From Samsonia erythrinae (lineage in GTDB: Bacteria > Pseudomonadota > Gammaproteobacteria > Enterobacterales > Enterobacteriaceae), in NCBI RefSeq assembly GCF_004342665.1, contig NZ_SMBY01000001.1, positions 720,950-784,949 of the forward strand: DNA of 64,000 nucleotides. Direction: 5' to 3'. The notes under the pieces were generated by a model that worked only from the letters and a program-made list of their open reading frames with translations, did no database searches and was not told the DNA's origin. Below are positions 20,147 through 30,486 of this stretch, one piece after another; within the stretch, counting starts at the first letter, position 1, and every line of letters starts with the position of its first letter. The position numbers and the translations under genes are program-made.

Positions 20147-21835
20147 TCAGCCAGGTAATTCCGGCCAGATGATGACGATCAGCGAACCGGCCAACGTCAA
20201 CAGCACATTGGCAATGGCATACGTACCGGCATAGCCGAGCGCCGGAATATTACTGCGAGCCGTATCGCTGATGATCTCCATGGCCGGCGCACAGGTGCGC
20301 GCGCCCATCATGGCGCCAAACAGAAGCGCACGGTTCATTTTCAGGACATACGCGCCGAACAGAAAGCAAATCACCACGGGAACCAGGCTGACAATTAACC
20401 CCGAGGCCAACATCAGGATACCGATTTCCCCCAGACTGCTGTTGATGGTGCTCCCCGCACTCAAGCCAACGCCAGCCATAAAGACCATCAGGCCGAACTC
20501 CTTCACCATATTAAGGGCACCTTGTGGAATATAGCCGAAGGTCGGGTGGTTGGCGCGCAGGAACCCCAGCATGATGCCGGCAAACAGCAATCCCGCGGCG
20601 TTGCCGATGCCAAAGGTGAAGTTGCTGAACTGGATTGTGATCAGGCCCACCAGTATGCCGATCACGAAAAAGGCGCAGAAGGCCAGCAGGTCGGTGACCT
20701 GACTGTGGATGGAAATAAACCCGATTCTGTCGGCAATGCTTTTAACGCGTCGGGCATCGCCGCTGACCTGCAAGACATCGCCTTTATTCAGTACGACGCT
20801 ATCGTCAATCGGCATTTCTATCTGGCTGCGGACAATCCGGTTAAGGAAACAGCCGTGGTCGGTGAGTTTCAACTGGCTGAGGCGCTTACCGACGGCATTG
20901 TGATTTTTCACCACGATCTCTTCCGTCACAATGCGCATATCGAGCAAATCGCGGTCGAATACCTCTTTACCATCACGGAAATTGGAGTTCAGGCGGGAGT
21001 GAGAATCGGGATAGCCAACCAATGCGATTTCATCGCCGATTTGTAATACGGCATCGCCATCGGGATTGGCCAGAATACCGTTGCGTCGGATCCGCTCAAT
21101 GTAGCAACCGGTTTGACGGTAGATCCCCAGCTCGCGCAGATTCTTACCGTCCGCCCAATCCACCAGTTCAGGGCCGACGCGATAGGCGCGGATAACCGGC
21201 AGATAGACTTTGCGTTGGCTATCGGCGTCCAGCCCGCGCTCGCGTGCAATTTGCTGTGCGCTGGTGGGGAGATCCTGATGCTGGAGTTTGGGCAGGTAGC
21301 GGGCGCCAAAAATAAGGCTGACCAGGCCGATGAGATAGGTCAGCGCATAGCCGAGGCTCAGGTGGTCCTGCTCAATGCTGAGCTGGCTCCCCATACTGAC
21401 AGTATTACGCAGTGTGTCGCCGGCGCCAACCAACACCGGCGTTGAGGTCATGGCGCCGGCCAGCATCCCCGCCGTCAAGCCGATTCCCCAGCCAAAAAGT
21501 TTGCCTAAACCCAGCGCCAGCAGCATCGCGCTGCCGACCATCACCAGCGCCAGCATGAAATAATTCTTTCCGTCGCGAAAGAAGATAGAAAAGAAATTAG
21601 GCCCGGCCTCCACGCCCACGCAAAAAATAAATAACATAAAGCCAAGGCTCAGCGCTTCCGTATTAATCGAAAAATGCTGTTGGCCAAGTAATAAAGAAAC
21701 AACCAAAACGCCAATAGAATTACCCAGTTGTACTGCGCCGAGGCGTAATTTACCCAGACAAAGTCCTAATGAAAGGACCACGAATAACAGCAGAATGTAA
21801 TTCCCATTTAACAAATCAGCGACGTTTATATTCAT
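20147..21835 (-). CDS. ybjL: YbjL, AAE-family putative transporter with two TrkA-C domains
   Basis: A 562-residue inner-membrane protein (E. coli YbjL 561). Two transmembrane halves of about five or six helices flank two central TrkA-C (RCK_C) regulatory domains at about residues 200-370. The family (aspartate:alanine exchanger superfamily) includes exporters. E. coli YbjL has been linked to glutamate or dicarboxylate efflux; the natural substrate is unsettled. Conserved stretches include [19 protein letters not shown] and [19 protein letters not shown]. An upstream ATG at 21844 is in frame; 21835 matches the E. coli start MNINVADLL. Neither has a good ribosome-binding site. Confidence 0.94.
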   Translation of the reverse strand: MNINVADLLNGNYILLLFVVLSLGLCLGKLRLGAVQLGNSIGVLVVSLLLGQQHFSINTEALSLGFMLFIFCVGVEAGPNFFSIFFRDGKNYFMLALVMVGSAMLLALGLGKLFGWGIGLTAGMLAGAMTSTPVLVGAGDTLRNTVSMGSQLSIEQDHLSLGYALTYLIGLVSLIFGARYLPKLQHQDLPTSAQQIARERGLDADSQRKVYLPVIRAYRVGPELVDWADGKNLRELGIYRQTGCYIERIRRNGILANPDGDAVLQIGDEIALVGYPDSHSRLNSNFRDGKEVFDRDLLDMRIVTEEIVVKNHNAVGKRLSQLKLTDHGCFLNRIVRSQIEMPIDDSVVLNKGDVLQVSGDARRVKSIADRIGFISIHSQVTDLLAFCAFFVIGILVGLITIQFSNFTFGIGNAAGLLFAGIMLGFLRANHPTFGYIPQGALNMVKEFGLMVFMAGVGLSAGSTINSSLGEIGILMLASGLIVSLVPVVICFLFGAYVLKMNRALLFGAMMGARTCAPAMEIISDTARSNIPALGYAGTYAIANVLLTLAGSLIVIIWPELPG

Positions 21836-22273
21836 GAAGTGCAACTTATTGTTTACTAGTAACTGCTTGATGTTATTGATTATAACGGCTAGATTTAGCC
21901 ATGAAATGCCGGAACTCCCGAAACAGGATTAATACACATCGAGTCAAAGGGATCGGCCTCGTTTAGTATAAATTATCCAATAAAAATTGTTCAGTGTAAT
22001 GATTGTTTTAATTTAATCATTGTGGTGTTGCTATTGCTGGAATGCGAAGGATTCGCCGCTCTTTTCTCTGCGGATAATCCATTTTTTCGCATAAATCGTA
22101 GCGGAGCCTCATGTGTTGTCATAGCAGGGATTGATAGCCTAAAGACGTCGGGTTGCAGTCAGATAACAGTACCGGGCAGCTAGACGGATGACGAGCACAG
22201 CCCATCATCTTTGCCGTACCGCCGTTTGGGTATCGGCTGTTGCAGGTGAGCGGCATATTGAGAGAGGCGATTT
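21836..22273. other. Divergent intergenic region between ybjL and ybjM
   Basis: No gene recognised in 438 bp. It contains small dyads GGCTA-GATT-TAGCC near 21887-21900 and AATGATT-N10-AATCATT (21998-22021), in a strongly AT-rich stretch from about 21960 to 22025 that probably holds promoters. No known operator motif was recognised. Confidence 0.35.
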
Positions 22274-22642
22274 ATGGCAAGGAATAAAGGTTGGGTAGGC
22301 GCGACCTGTTGTTTTTTGTTGTTTGGCGTAGTGTTCCTGAGTCAAAAGATTGATGTCGCGGATTACACTGCGGAAGGCGGTCTACGGGGCGATCCCGGCA
22401 TGTTGCTCTTTCTGTTGCCCGGTATCATTGCCAGCTTTTTTTCCGCACGCGGTCGCCTGCTTTATCCGCTGTTTGGCGCGTTGGCGGCCATGCCGGTATG
22501 TCTGATGCTGCAACTGTGGAACACGCCGGAGCATTCTTTCTGGCAAGAACTGGCCTATGTGATGAGCGCAGTATTCTGGTGTCTGTTGGGTGCCCTGATC
22601 GTACAGTGCTTGCTCGGTCTTTATCGACGCTATTTACGCTGA
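22274..22642 (+). CDS. ybjM: YbjM, small inner-membrane protein
   Basis: A 122-residue protein with four predicted transmembrane helices (starting near residues 8, 38, 60 and 92), orthologous to E. coli YbjM (125 residues) by position and by WVGATCCFLLF, LFLLPGIIASFFS and SFWQELAYVMSAVFWCLLGAL. The function is unknown. Convergent with grxA. Confidence 0.82.
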   Translation: MARNKGWVGATCCFLLFGVVFLSQKIDVADYTAEGGLRGDPGMLLFLLPGIIASFFSARGRLLYPLFGALAAMPVCLMLQLWNTPEHSFWQELAYVMSAVFWCLLGALIVQCLLGLYRRYLR

Positions 22643-22661
22643 GCGGTTTGCTCTCAACACC

Positions 22662-22690
22662 CATAAAACAGCGCGACGTTTGCCGCGCCA
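22662..22690 (-). terminator. Possible grxA terminator
   Basis: On the minus strand GCGCG-GCAAACGT-CGCGC (plus 22671-22688) followed by TGTTTTAT, 20 bp beyond the grxA stop. The stem is only five base pairs. Confidence 0.4.
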
Positions 22691-22710
22691 TTGTCTTGCC
22701 TGTCGGGTGA

Positions 22711-22977
22711 TTATGACGGGTACAGGTCGAGATGCGCCTTGGCATAGGCTTCAAAATCAGTGCAGCCGCCAATGTGTTTTTCGTCCAGGAAAATTTGCGG
22801 TACGGTGTGAACCGGTTTTCCTACCGTCTTGGACAAATCTTCTTTTGTGATGCCTTCCGCGTGAATATCCACGTAGCGGAAACTGAAGTCGTCGCGTTGC
22901 GAAGCCAGTTTCTCAGCCAGCTCTTTTGCACGGACACAGTAAGGACAGGCAGGACGCCCGAAAATGACAGCGAACAT
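22711..22977 (-). CDS. grxA: Glutaredoxin 1
   Basis: A small glutathione-dependent disulfide reductase, 88 residues, that regenerates ribonucleotide reductase, PAPS reductase and oxidised OxyR in E. coli. The redox motif is CPYC (Cys11 and Cys14 in GRPACPYCVRAKELAEKL), with the cis-proline in HTVPQIF and the glutathione-binding GGCTDF. The open frame extends back to 23022, but the ATG at 22977 follows AAGGAG and gives the family start. Divergent from nfsA. An OxyR site was looked for and not convincingly found. Confidence 0.96.
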   Translation of the reverse strand: MFAVIFGRPACPYCVRAKELAEKLASQRDDFSFRYVDIHAEGITKEDLSKTVGKPVHTVPQIFLDEKHIGGCTDFEAYAKAHLDLYPS

Positions 22978-23398
22978 GTAAAACTCCTTTGTAAAATTAG
23001 ACCGTGTTCTTAATTCTGGCAATGCCCAGCGTCATCGCTGCGGAAGAGGGGACTCGCGAATAATCTCACGATTAATGACATTGTTGCTATTTAGCTACTA
23101 TGCCTGTGTTGACTGATGAAAAAAAGGTGTAATTACCTGTTACATTAATTTGCGGCGGCTATCGTTCGCGAAGTCATAGGCAGCTCATGGCAACTGGCCT
23201 ATAATTCCGCGGTGTTTCAGGCGGTATTATGTTGCTGTGCGCAGGGATGTTTTGGTCTGTGACCCGGAAGGGCAGATCGCCCCGTCGCGGCGCGGAAATA
23301 GACTGCCAGCGCGTTTGCCTTCTCTGTCCGCGTCGAGCGGCGATGGGCGCGCGTCGGCAAGCCTGATGACGTGTTTTTTTGACAGAAGGATGCCTAGT
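22978..23398. other. Divergent region between grxA and nfsA
   Basis: No supported gene. TATAAT at 23200-23205, with TAGGCA at 23177-23182 17 bases upstream, is a candidate sigma-70 promoter for nfsA-rimK. In E. coli ybjC lies here in front of nfsA; the 190 bp between promoter and nfsA are too short for it, and no ybjC-like peptide could be read. Confidence 0.45.
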
Positions 23399-24118
23399 GT
23401 GACACCAACCATTGATTTACTGCAACGCCACCGTTCTATTCGTGCCTTTACCTCTCAGGCCGTGACCGATGAACAACGCCATGCCATCATTGCCTCTGCA
23501 CAAAGCGCATCCAGCTCAAGTTTTTTACAATGCAGCACCATTATCCGCATTACCGATCCTACGGTGCGGGAGACGCTGGTTCACTATACCGGTGAACAAC
23601 GTTATGTGGCGCAGGCTGCGGAGTTTTGGGTTTTCTGTGCTGATTTCCATCGCCATGTGGAGATTTTCCCGCAGGCGGAAACCGGGCTGGCGGAGCAACT
23701 GCTGATTGGCTGTGTCGATACCGCCATTATGGCGCAGAATGCGCTGATCGCCGCTGAATCACTTGGATTGGGCGGCGTATTTATCGGCGGGATCCGTAAC
23801 CGTATTGCGGACGTGACGCAATTGCTGCAATTGCCAAAACGGGTTCTGCCGCTGTTCGGTCTGTGTCTGGGGCACCCGGATGACGAACCGATGTTGAAGC
23901 CGCGTATGCCAACGGCCATGATGCTGCATGAAAATGTCTACCACCCGCTTGATCGTGATGTCCTGGCGCAATATGACCAGCAAATGGTGGAGTATTATTT
24001 GCAGCGTACCGGCAGCCGTCGCGACAGCTGGAGCGAGCATGTCGAACGGACGCTAAAAAAAGAGCTACGTCCATTCATGCTGGACTATTTGCATCAACAA
24101 GGATGGGCGCTACGATAA
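23399..24118 (+). CDS. nfsA: Oxygen-insensitive NADPH nitroreductase NfsA
   Basis: An FMN-dependent nitroreductase, 239 residues (240 in E. coli), that reduces nitroaromatics and quinones by two electrons with NADPH. Family features are [38 protein letters not shown] and [22 protein letters not shown]. The start is judged to be GTG at 23399 because AGAAGGA (23384-23390) is eight bases upstream and the E. coli start is MTPTI. An ATG at 23390 overlaps that ribosome-binding site. rimK follows after 16 bp, so nfsA-rimK are one unit as in E. coli. Confidence 0.94.
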   Translation: MTPTIDLLQRHRSIRAFTSQAVTDEQRHAIIASAQSASSSSFLQCSTIIRITDPTVRETLVHYTGEQRYVAQAAEFWVFCADFHRHVEIFPQAETGLAEQLLIGCVDTAIMAQNALIAAESLGLGGVFIGGIRNRIADVTQLLQLPKRVLPLFGLCLGHPDDEPMLKPRMPTAMMLHENVYHPLDRDVLAQYDQQMVEYYLQRTGSRRDSWSEHVERTLKKELRPFMLDYLHQQGWALR

Positions 24119-24134
24119 CATCGATAGGCGGTTT

Positions 24135-25046
24135 ATGAAGATAGCCATTCTGTCTCATGATGGATCGTTGTATTCCTGTAAGCGCCTGCGCGAAGCTGCT
24201 CAGGCGCGTAAACATAGCGTTGAAATTATCGATCCGCTTTCCTGCTATATGAACATCAATTCGGCGTCGCCGTCGGTGCATTATCGGGGACGGCGTCTGG
24301 ATAAATTCGATGCGGTAATCCCACGGATCGGTTCAAAGATCACCTTTTACGGCACTGCGGTATTACGTCAGTTTGAAATGTTGGGGAGTTACCCGCTGAA
24401 TAATTCTGTCGCGGTAATCCGCGCCCGTGACAAACTCCATTCCCTGCAACTGCTTGCCCGTGACGGTATCGATCTGCCGATCACGGGTTTCGCGCATTCG
24501 CCGGATGATACCAGCGACCTGATGGCGATGGTCGGCGGGGCGCCACTGGTGGTGAAATTGGTGGAAGGAACGCAAGGGATTGGTGTTGTGCTGGCAGAGA
24601 CACGTCAGGCAGCGGAAAGCGTCATTGATGCATTTCGCGGATTGAATGCGCATATTCTGGTACAGGAATATGTGCATGAAGCGCAGGGTAGAGATATCCG
24701 CTGTCTCGTGATCGGGAATCGGGTTGTCGCGGCCATCGAGCGTCAGGCGAAAGCCGGGGAGTTTCGTTCAAACCTGCATCGTGGCGGTACGGCAAACAAG
24801 GTGAACGTGACGCCACAGGAGCGTGCGATTGCCATCAGGGCGGCGAAGACGCTGGGGCTGAATGTCGCGGGCGTGGATATTTTACGGGCCGAACGGGGGC
24901 CGTTGGTGATGGAGGTGAATGCTTCACCGGGGCTGGAAGGGATCGAAACCGTCACCGGAATCGACATCGCCGGCATCATGATCGAATTTATTGAACAAAA
25001 CGCCCGAACGCGCGCCGCAACATCGACAACAATCCGTAAAGGTTAG
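24135..25046 (+). CDS. rimK: Ribosomal protein S6-L-glutamate ligase RimK
   Basis: An ATP-grasp ligase, 303 residues (300 in E. coli), that adds glutamates to the C-terminus of ribosomal protein bS6 and can make poly-alpha-glutamate. ATP-grasp features are [37 protein letters not shown], and the metal-binding [13 protein letters not shown] near the end. Starts 16 bp after nfsA. Cytoplasmic. Confidence 0.97.
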   Translation: MKIAILSHDGSLYSCKRLREAAQARKHSVEIIDPLSCYMNINSASPSVHYRGRRLDKFDAVIPRIGSKITFYGTAVLRQFEMLGSYPLNNSVAVIRARDKLHSLQLLARDGIDLPITGFAHSPDDTSDLMAMVGGAPLVVKLVEGTQGIGVVLAETRQAAESVIDAFRGLNAHILVQEYVHEAQGRDIRCLVIGNRVVAAIERQAKAGEFRSNLHRGGTANKVNVTPQERAIAIRAAKTLGLNVAGVDILRAERGPLVMEVNASPGLEGIETVTGIDIAGIMIEFIEQNARTRAATSTTIRKG

Positions 25047-25278
25047 CTTTCTCAAACGCCTCTTGCGTCGTAATATACGGCGTGGCTTGGTTTTCCCGCG
25101 CGGTGGGTTTCAGACCGCCGAGCGGTGAAGCAATGAAAGCGGGCAATGGAACGCTTTTCTCATGGCATCGCAACGCGATATTCCGTAAGCTATGGGACGT
25201 TTTGACATCGCTTCTGCGTGAAGGGTGTTCTCTTTTCAACAACACTGTCGTGACGGCGATAGGTATGAGGCTAACATG

Positions 25279-25758
25279 ATGGATTCACTCATCGTCCTGG
25301 ATTTGACTATGCTACGGCGGTGGCTGGATCAACTGAACATCATCTACTTTGAATGCGATTCCTGTCAGGCGCTCCATCTTCCTCATATGCAAAATTTTGA
25401 TGGCGTGTTTGATGCGAAAGTGGATTTGGTGGATAACGTGCTCCTGTTTTCCGCGCTGGCCGAAGTAAAGCCCAGTGCGCTGATCCCTCTGGTTGGTGAA
25501 CTGAGTCAGATCAACGCCAGTTCGTTGACGGTGAAGGCATTTATTGACGTTCAGGATGATAATTTGCCGAAACTGATTGTCTGTCAATCGGTTAGCGTAG
25601 CCGCTGGTATGACGTTGGAGCAGCTCAGACATTTTATGCTGCAATCAGAAGAACAAATCTCAATGGTGATCCTTGAGGCAAGCGCTAACAATATGCTGTT
25701 TATCGGGGAGGAAGAAGAGGCCTCTGCTGTAAGAACCACGGTCTCTCATCTGCATTGA
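25279..25758 (+). CDS. ybjN: YbjN, sensory-transduction-regulator-like protein
   Basis: A 159-residue protein orthologous to E. coli YbjN (158 residues), conserved throughout (WLDQLNIIYFECDSCQALH, HMQNFDGVFDAKVDLVDN, INASSLTVKAF, QDDNLPKL). It has a type III secretion chaperone-like fold in the family. In E. coli it affects motility, biofilm and stress phenotypes by an unknown mechanism. ATG codons lie at 25276 and 25279 with GAGG at 25267-25270; the second matches the E. coli start. It sits 232 bp beyond rimK. Confidence 0.9.
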   Translation: MDSLIVLDLTMLRRWLDQLNIIYFECDSCQALHLPHMQNFDGVFDAKVDLVDNVLLFSALAEVKPSALIPLVGELSQINASSLTVKAFIDVQDDNLPKLIVCQSVSVAAGMTLEQLRHFMLQSEEQISMVILEASANNMLFIGEEEEASAVRTTVSHLH

Positions 25759-25765
25759 GGCTATT

Positions 25766-25792
25766 GCTGCCAACGGCAGCGATAAGTTTTAC
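25766..25792 (+). terminator. Possible ybjN terminator
   Basis: GCTGCC-AAC-GGCAGC (25766-25780) immediately after the ybjN stop, followed by GATAAGTTTT. Short stem and broken U tract. Confidence 0.4.
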
Positions 25793-26137
25793 TCATTTTC
25801 TTTTTTTCGCCGTTTATGCTGCTTATTATGCGGTATTGCCAGATATTTCTCTTCGTTTGTTGCTAAATGCCTTCATCACATCGATAAAATGTGCATAAAT
25901 AATCGTTAAAACCCATTTTTACGTTGAAGTATGGTGCGCACGAAGTTGTGCGGTTATGCTTTATTCCTGTAACAGGCGGACGACTAAACTCAAGCGATGT
26001 CCGTGTCTGCCCGACTAAAATACGGTGCATACTCATTCACTGATTTTGCTCGCGGCCGACATGAGCAGGACAAGTTTTGTTGCGGCATGATACACATTGA
26101 CTCCCACGAATCACCCCTGGTATGGAGGAAGGAACGG
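25793..26137. other. Region upstream of potF
   Basis: No gene recognised. The frame of potF stays open back to 25997, but similarity starts at 26138. A GG-N10-GC sigma-54 element was looked for, because E. coli potFGHI is nitrogen-regulated, and none was convincing. The ribosome-binding site (GGAGGAAGG) is unusually strong. Confidence 0.4.
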
Positions 26138-27247
26138 ATGTTCACCCAACGTAAAAAATGGCTATCGGGTGTTGTTGCCGGCTTGATGATGGCCGCGTCC
26201 GTCACCGCATCTGCGGAAGAAAAAACGCTGCACGTTTATAACTGGTCCGACTATATCGCGCCAAACACATTAGTCAATTTCCAGAAAGAAACCGGTATTA
26301 AGGTCGTCTATGACGTATTTGATTCCAATGAAGTGTTGGAAGGCAAACTCATGGCGGGCAGTACGGGGTTTGATCTGGTTGTGCCTTCCGCCAGTTTTCT
26401 GGAGCGCCAACTCTCCGCTGGCGTCTTTCAACCCATCGACAAAAGCAGGTTACCGAATTACAACAAGCTGGATCCTGAGTTGCTGAAGTTGATTGCACAT
26501 CACGACCCGGACAACAAATATGCGTTGCCATACCTGTGGGCGACGACCGGTATCGGTTATAACGTCGAGAAAGTCAAAGCTGCGCTGGGGGCCGATGCTC
26601 CGGTGGACAGTTGGGATCTGGTGTTGAAGCCGGAGAACCTGGAAAAACTGAAGAGTTGCGGCGTGTCCTTCCTAGATGCTCCGGAAGAGATCTTCGCAAC
26701 CGTGCTGAATTATCAGGGCAAAGATCCGAACAGTACCAAACCGGGGGATTATACTACCTCCGCGACCGCTCTCCTGCTGAAGCTGCGTCCGAGCATTCGT
26801 TATTTTCATTCGTCGCAGTACATCAACGATCTGGCCAATGGCGATATCTGCGTCGCGGTCGGTTGGGCGGGCGATATCATGCAGGCGGGGAACCGGGCAA
26901 AAGAAGCGAATAATGGGGTGAATATCCAATACAGCATCCCCAAAGAGGGTGCGCTGGCATTCTTTGATGTCTTTGCGATTCCGAAAGACGCTAAAAATCT
27001 TGATGAAGCCTATGCGTTTCTGAATTACCTGATGAAGCCGGAAGTGATGGCGGATATCAGTAACCACGTGTATTACGCCAACGGAAATCTGGCCTCCTTG
27101 CCTTTGGTGAATGAAGCGATTCGAAATAACCCTGGCATTTATCCGCCGCCGGATGTCCGTGCCAAGCTCTTTACACTCAAGGTGCAATCGCCTCAGATTG
27201 ATCGCACACGTACACGGGCATGGACTAAAGTTAAAAGCGGTAAATAG
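26138..27247 (+). CDS. potF: Putrescine-binding periplasmic protein PotF
   Basis: The periplasmic binding protein of the putrescine ABC transporter, 369 residues (370 in E. coli). The signal peptide ends VTASA then EEKTLHVYNWSDYI. Conserved ligand-pocket segments include YNWSDY, GSTGFDLVVPSASF, YLWATTGIGYNV and VGWAGDI. The ATG at 26138 has a GGAGGAAGG site upstream. It is the first gene of potFGHI; the 202 bp before potG carry no obvious terminator. Confidence 0.97.
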   Translation: MFTQRKKWLSGVVAGLMMAASVTASAEEKTLHVYNWSDYIAPNTLVNFQKETGIKVVYDVFDSNEVLEGKLMAGSTGFDLVVPSASFLERQLSAGVFQPIDKSRLPNYNKLDPELLKLIAHHDPDNKYALPYLWATTGIGYNVEKVKAALGADAPVDSWDLVLKPENLEKLKSCGVSFLDAPEEIFATVLNYQGKDPNSTKPGDYTTSATALLLKLRPSIRYFHSSQYINDLANGDICVAVGWAGDIMQAGNRAKEANNGVNIQYSIPKEGALAFFDVFAIPKDAKNLDEAYAFLNYLMKPEVMADISNHVYYANGNLASLPLVNEAIRNNPGIYPPPDVRAKLFTLKVQSPQIDRTRTRAWTKVKSGK

Positions 27248-27449
27248 CCTTTCGGATCTGACTCGTTGCCCAGCGTTTGATGGTTGCCGGTGTCGGCAAC
27301 CTGAAATGGAGGGGTATAAAACGTGGCGCAAACAGGCGGATGAACCGCCTGTTTGCGCGCGATATTGTGTCACAGCGTTGAATGGCGAAACGCCTCATGG
27401 CGTCATCAGCGGTGTGGCGTGTTCTGCTTTTGCCGGAGAGCAATGCGAA

Positions 27450-28583
27450 GTGAATGACGCGATTCCCCGTCCTCAACCCAAACTGCAAAAAGCGGCGACG
27501 CCGCTGCTGGAAGTGCGCAACCTGACGAAATCATTCGATGGTCAGGCCGCTGTCGATGATGTCAGCCTGACGATTTATCAAGGCGAAATTTTTGCTCTGC
27601 TCGGCGCGTCCGGCTGTGGAAAATCCACTTTGCTGCGTATGCTGGCGGGTTTTGAACACCCCACGCAGGGGCAAATTATGCTGGATGGTCAGGATTTATC
27701 TTTGGTGCCGCCTTACCAGCGCCCCATTAATATGATGTTTCAAAGTTATGCGCTCTTTCCACATATGAGCGTGGAAAAGAATATCGCGTTTGGTCTGAAG
27801 CAGGACAAGCTGCCGCGGGCGGAAATCAACGATCGCGTGGAAGAGATGCTGTCATTGGTGCATATGCAGGAGTTTGCCAATCGCAAACCGCATCAGCTTT
27901 CCGGCGGTCAGCGTCAGCGTGTTGCGCTGGCGCGTAGTCTGGCGAAGCGTCCCAAACTGCTGCTGCTGGACGAACCGATGGGGGCGCTGGATAAGAAGCT
28001 GCGCGATCGTATGCAGCTCGAAGTCGTGGATATTCTGGAACGGGTCGGCGTGACCTGCGTGATGGTGACGCACGATCAGGAAGAAGCGATGACGATGGCG
28101 GGACGTATAGCCATTATGAATCGCGGTAAATTTGTACAGATTGGCGAGCCGGAAGAGATTTATGAACATCCGAACACGCGTTTTAGCGCGGAGTTTATCG
28201 GTTCGGTCAATATGTTCGAAGGGATCTTGCAGGAACGTCAGGACGATGCGTTGATCATGAAAAGCCCCGGGCTGGTACATCCGCTGAAGGTCGATTCGGA
28301 TGTGTCGGTGGTGGATGGCGTTCCGGTCTACATCGCATTACGTCCCGAGAAAATTATGCTGTGCGAAGACGTTCCGGCTGACGGCTGCAACTTTGCCGTC
28401 GGCGAAGTCGTGCATATCGCCTATCTGGGCGACTTGTCGATTTACCACGTCAGGCTCAACAGCGGGCAAATCATCAGCGCCCAGTTACAAAATGCTTATC
28501 GCTATCGCAAAGGCACACCGACCTGGGGAGATGAGGTTCGGCTGTGCTGGGATGCCGATAGCTGTGTGGTTCTGACGGTGTAG
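27450..28583 (+). CDS. potG: Putrescine ABC transporter ATP-binding protein PotG
   Basis: A 377-residue ATPase, the same length as E. coli PotG. Walker A GASGCGKST, Q-loop FQSYALFPHM, signature LSGGQRQRVALARS, Walker B LLLLDEPMGALD and switch VTHDQEEAM, followed by a C-terminal TOBE domain (VALRPEKIML equivalent, IALRPEKIML). The start is GTG at 27450 (encoding MNDAIPRPQ), which matches E. coli; the frame is open far upstream into potF. It energises PotH-PotI. Confidence 0.97.
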   Translation: MNDAIPRPQPKLQKAATPLLEVRNLTKSFDGQAAVDDVSLTIYQGEIFALLGASGCGKSTLLRMLAGFEHPTQGQIMLDGQDLSLVPPYQRPINMMFQSYALFPHMSVEKNIAFGLKQDKLPRAEINDRVEEMLSLVHMQEFANRKPHQLSGGQRQRVALARSLAKRPKLLLLDEPMGALDKKLRDRMQLEVVDILERVGVTCVMVTHDQEEAMTMAGRIAIMNRGKFVQIGEPEEIYEHPNTRFSAEFIGSVNMFEGILQERQDDALIMKSPGLVHPLKVDSDVSVVDGVPVYIALRPEKIMLCEDVPADGCNFAVGEVVHIAYLGDLSIYHVRLNSGQIISAQLQNAYRYRKGTPTWGDEVRLCWDADSCVVLTV

Positions 28584-28596
28584 CGAGGAAGGAGTC

Positions 28597-29562
28597 ATGA
28601 CTTTATTTTCTGAACATAGCACGGCGGAACCACCGGGCAAGGCCAGACTCTGGATCCGTGTGTTGATGGCGCGCTGGCGTCAACAGCACGGACGTAAACT
28701 GATTATCGCGTTGCCCTATCTGTGGCTGCTGCTGCTGTTTATGCTGCCGTTCCTGATCGTGTTCAAAATCAGTCTGGCAGAGATGGCGCGCGCGATCCCG
28801 CCCTATACCGATCTGGTGTCGTGGATGGATGACAAGCTGGATATTTCCCTGAATCTGGGGAATTACCTGCACTTGCTGGACGATCCGCTGTATTTCGACG
28901 CCTATCTGCAATCCCTTCAGGTTGCTGCGGTGTCGACGCTGTGCTGTCTGCTCATTGGCTACCCGCTGGCCTGGGCGGTGGCGCACAGTAAACCTTCAAC
29001 GCGTAATATCCTGTTGTTACTGGTGATCCTGCCGTCATGGACCTCATTCCTGATCCGTGTGTATGCCTGGATGGGGATCCTGAAAAATAACGGCATCCTG
29101 AATAACTTTCTGCTGTGGCTGGGTGTGATTGATGAGCCGTTGATTATTCTGCATACCAATCTGGCGGTTTATATCGGTGTCGTATATTCCTACCTGCCTT
29201 TTATGGTGCTACCGATCTATACCGCACTGATGCGGCTGGATTATTCGTTAGTGGAAGCCTCGCTGGATCTGGGCGCGCGGCCGCTGAAAACGTTCTTCAG
29301 CGTGATCGTTCCGCTGACCAAAGGCGGGATTATCGCGGGTTCAATGCTGGTGTTTATCCCCGCGGTGGGGGAGTACGTGATCCCAGAGCTGCTCGGCGGG
29401 CCGGACAGTATCATGATTGGCCGAATTTTGTGGCAGGAATTCTTCAATAACCGGGACTGGCCGGTGGCCTCTGCCGTCGCGGTAGTCATGCTGCTGCTGC
29501 TGATTATGCCGATTATCTGGTTTCACAAACATCAGAATAAAACTGCGGAGGGTGAAGCGTGA
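28597..29562 (+). CDS. potH: Putrescine ABC transporter permease PotH
   Basis: A 321-residue inner-membrane permease (317 in E. coli) with about six transmembrane helices and the ATPase-docking EAA loop EASLDLGARPLKTFFSVIVPLTKGG. It begins 13 bp after potG and overlaps potI by four bases (ATGA), indicating coupled translation. Pairs with PotI to form the channel. Confidence 0.97.
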   Translation: MTLFSEHSTAEPPGKARLWIRVLMARWRQQHGRKLIIALPYLWLLLLFMLPFLIVFKISLAEMARAIPPYTDLVSWMDDKLDISLNLGNYLHLLDDPLYFDAYLQSLQVAAVSTLCCLLIGYPLAWAVAHSKPSTRNILLLLVILPSWTSFLIRVYAWMGILKNNGILNNFLLWLGVIDEPLIILHTNLAVYIGVVYSYLPFMVLPIYTALMRLDYSLVEASLDLGARPLKTFFSVIVPLTKGGIIAGSMLVFIPAVGEYVIPELLGGPDSIMIGRILWQEFFNNRDWPVASAVAVVMLLLLIMPIIWFHKHQNKTAEGEA

Positions 29563-30404
29563 ATCATTTACCTGTCGTTCGCTCACCGTGGCGTATTGTC
29601 ATTTTAGTGCTGTGCTTTACGTTCCTTTATGCGCCGATGCTGATGCTGGTGATCTATTCGTTCAATAGCTCTAAGCTGGTGACCGTCTGGGCCGGATGGT
29701 CGGCGCGTTGGTACGTCGAACTGTTCCATAATTCGGCGATGATCAGCGCGGTGCTTCTGAGCCTGACGATTGCTGCCGCTTCGGCAACCATGGCCGTGAT
29801 CCTTGGGACGATCGCGTCCGTCGTGATGGTGCGCTTTGGTCGTTTTCGCGGCGCCAATGGGTTCGCCTTTATGCTGACCGCGCCGCTGGTGATGCCGGAT
29901 GTCATTACCGGGTTGTCACTGCTGTTGCTCTTCGTTGCATTGGGGCATGCCATCGGCTGGCCTGCGGAGCGAGGCATGCTCACGATCTGGTTGGCGCATG
30001 TCACCTTTTGTACGGCGTATGTCACCGTGGTGATCAGCGCTCGCCTGCGTGAACTTGACCGTTCGATTGAGGAAGCGGCTATGGATCTGGGGGCGAACCC
30101 GTTCAAGGTCTTCTTCATTATCACCGTGCCGATGATTGCTCCGGCGCTGCTTTCCGGCTGGTTGCTGGCGTTTACGCTGTCGCTCGACGATCTGGTTATC
30201 GCCAGTTTCGTGGCGGGGCCGGGCGCGACAACGTTGCCGATGCTGGTGTTCTCCAGCGTCAGAATGGGTGTTAATCCACAAATTAACGCATTGGCTTCTC
30301 TGATATTATTGGTCGTCGGTATTATTGGTTTTATCGCCTGGTGGTTTATGGCGAGAGCCGAAAAGCAACGCTATCGCGATATGCAAAAAGCGAGACGCGG
30401 CTGA
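29559..30404 (+). CDS. potI: Putrescine ABC transporter permease PotI
   Basis: A 281-residue inner-membrane permease (281 in E. coli) with about six transmembrane helices and the docking loop EAAMDLGANPFKVFFIITVPMI. It is the last gene of potFGHI and is followed by a strong terminator. Confidence 0.97.
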   Translation: MNHLPVVRSPWRIVILVLCFTFLYAPMLMLVIYSFNSSKLVTVWAGWSARWYVELFHNSAMISAVLLSLTIAAASATMAVILGTIASVVMVRFGRFRGANGFAFMLTAPLVMPDVITGLSLLLLFVALGHAIGWPAERGMLTIWLAHVTFCTAYVTVVISARLRELDRSIEEAAMDLGANPFKVFFIITVPMIAPALLSGWLLAFTLSLDDLVIASFVAGPGATTLPMLVFSSVRMGVNPQINALASLILLVVGIIGFIAWWFMARAEKQRYRDMQKARRG

Positions 30405-30445
30405 TTCGATCTCTCATCGTCATTTGTTCGCCGAGCGAAGATTTC

Positions 30446-30486
30446 CAGCAACGCCGCCAGTATGGGGGCGTTGCTGTTTTATATAT
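30446..30486 (+). terminator. Rho-independent terminator of potFGHI
   Basis: CAGCAACGCC (30446-30455), an 11-base loop, GGCGTTGCTG (30467-30476), then TTTTATATAT. Perfect 10-bp stem. Confidence 0.9.

Noticed and set aside
23041-23110. OxyR-type repeats (two ATAG motifs 11 bp apart) upstream of grxA
   Set aside because: Only two of four tetramers are present and one has the wrong orientation, so it does not reach the OxyR consensus.
23206-23398. Possible ybjC remnant before nfsA
   Set aside because: The 45-codon frame here has no recognisable YbjC membrane segments and is too short.
23237-23398. N-terminal extension of NfsA by 54 residues
   Set aside because: The extension has no homology, is arginine- and serine-rich, and precedes a good ribosome-binding site with a family-matching GTG start.
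24988-25245. 85-codon minus-strand frame between rimK and ybjN
   Set aside because: It overlaps the rimK end, has no ribosome-binding site and no recognisable domain; likely chance.
25900-26137. Possible sigma-54/NtrC promoter of potF
   Set aside because: No GG-N10-GC element with the right flanks was found on reading.
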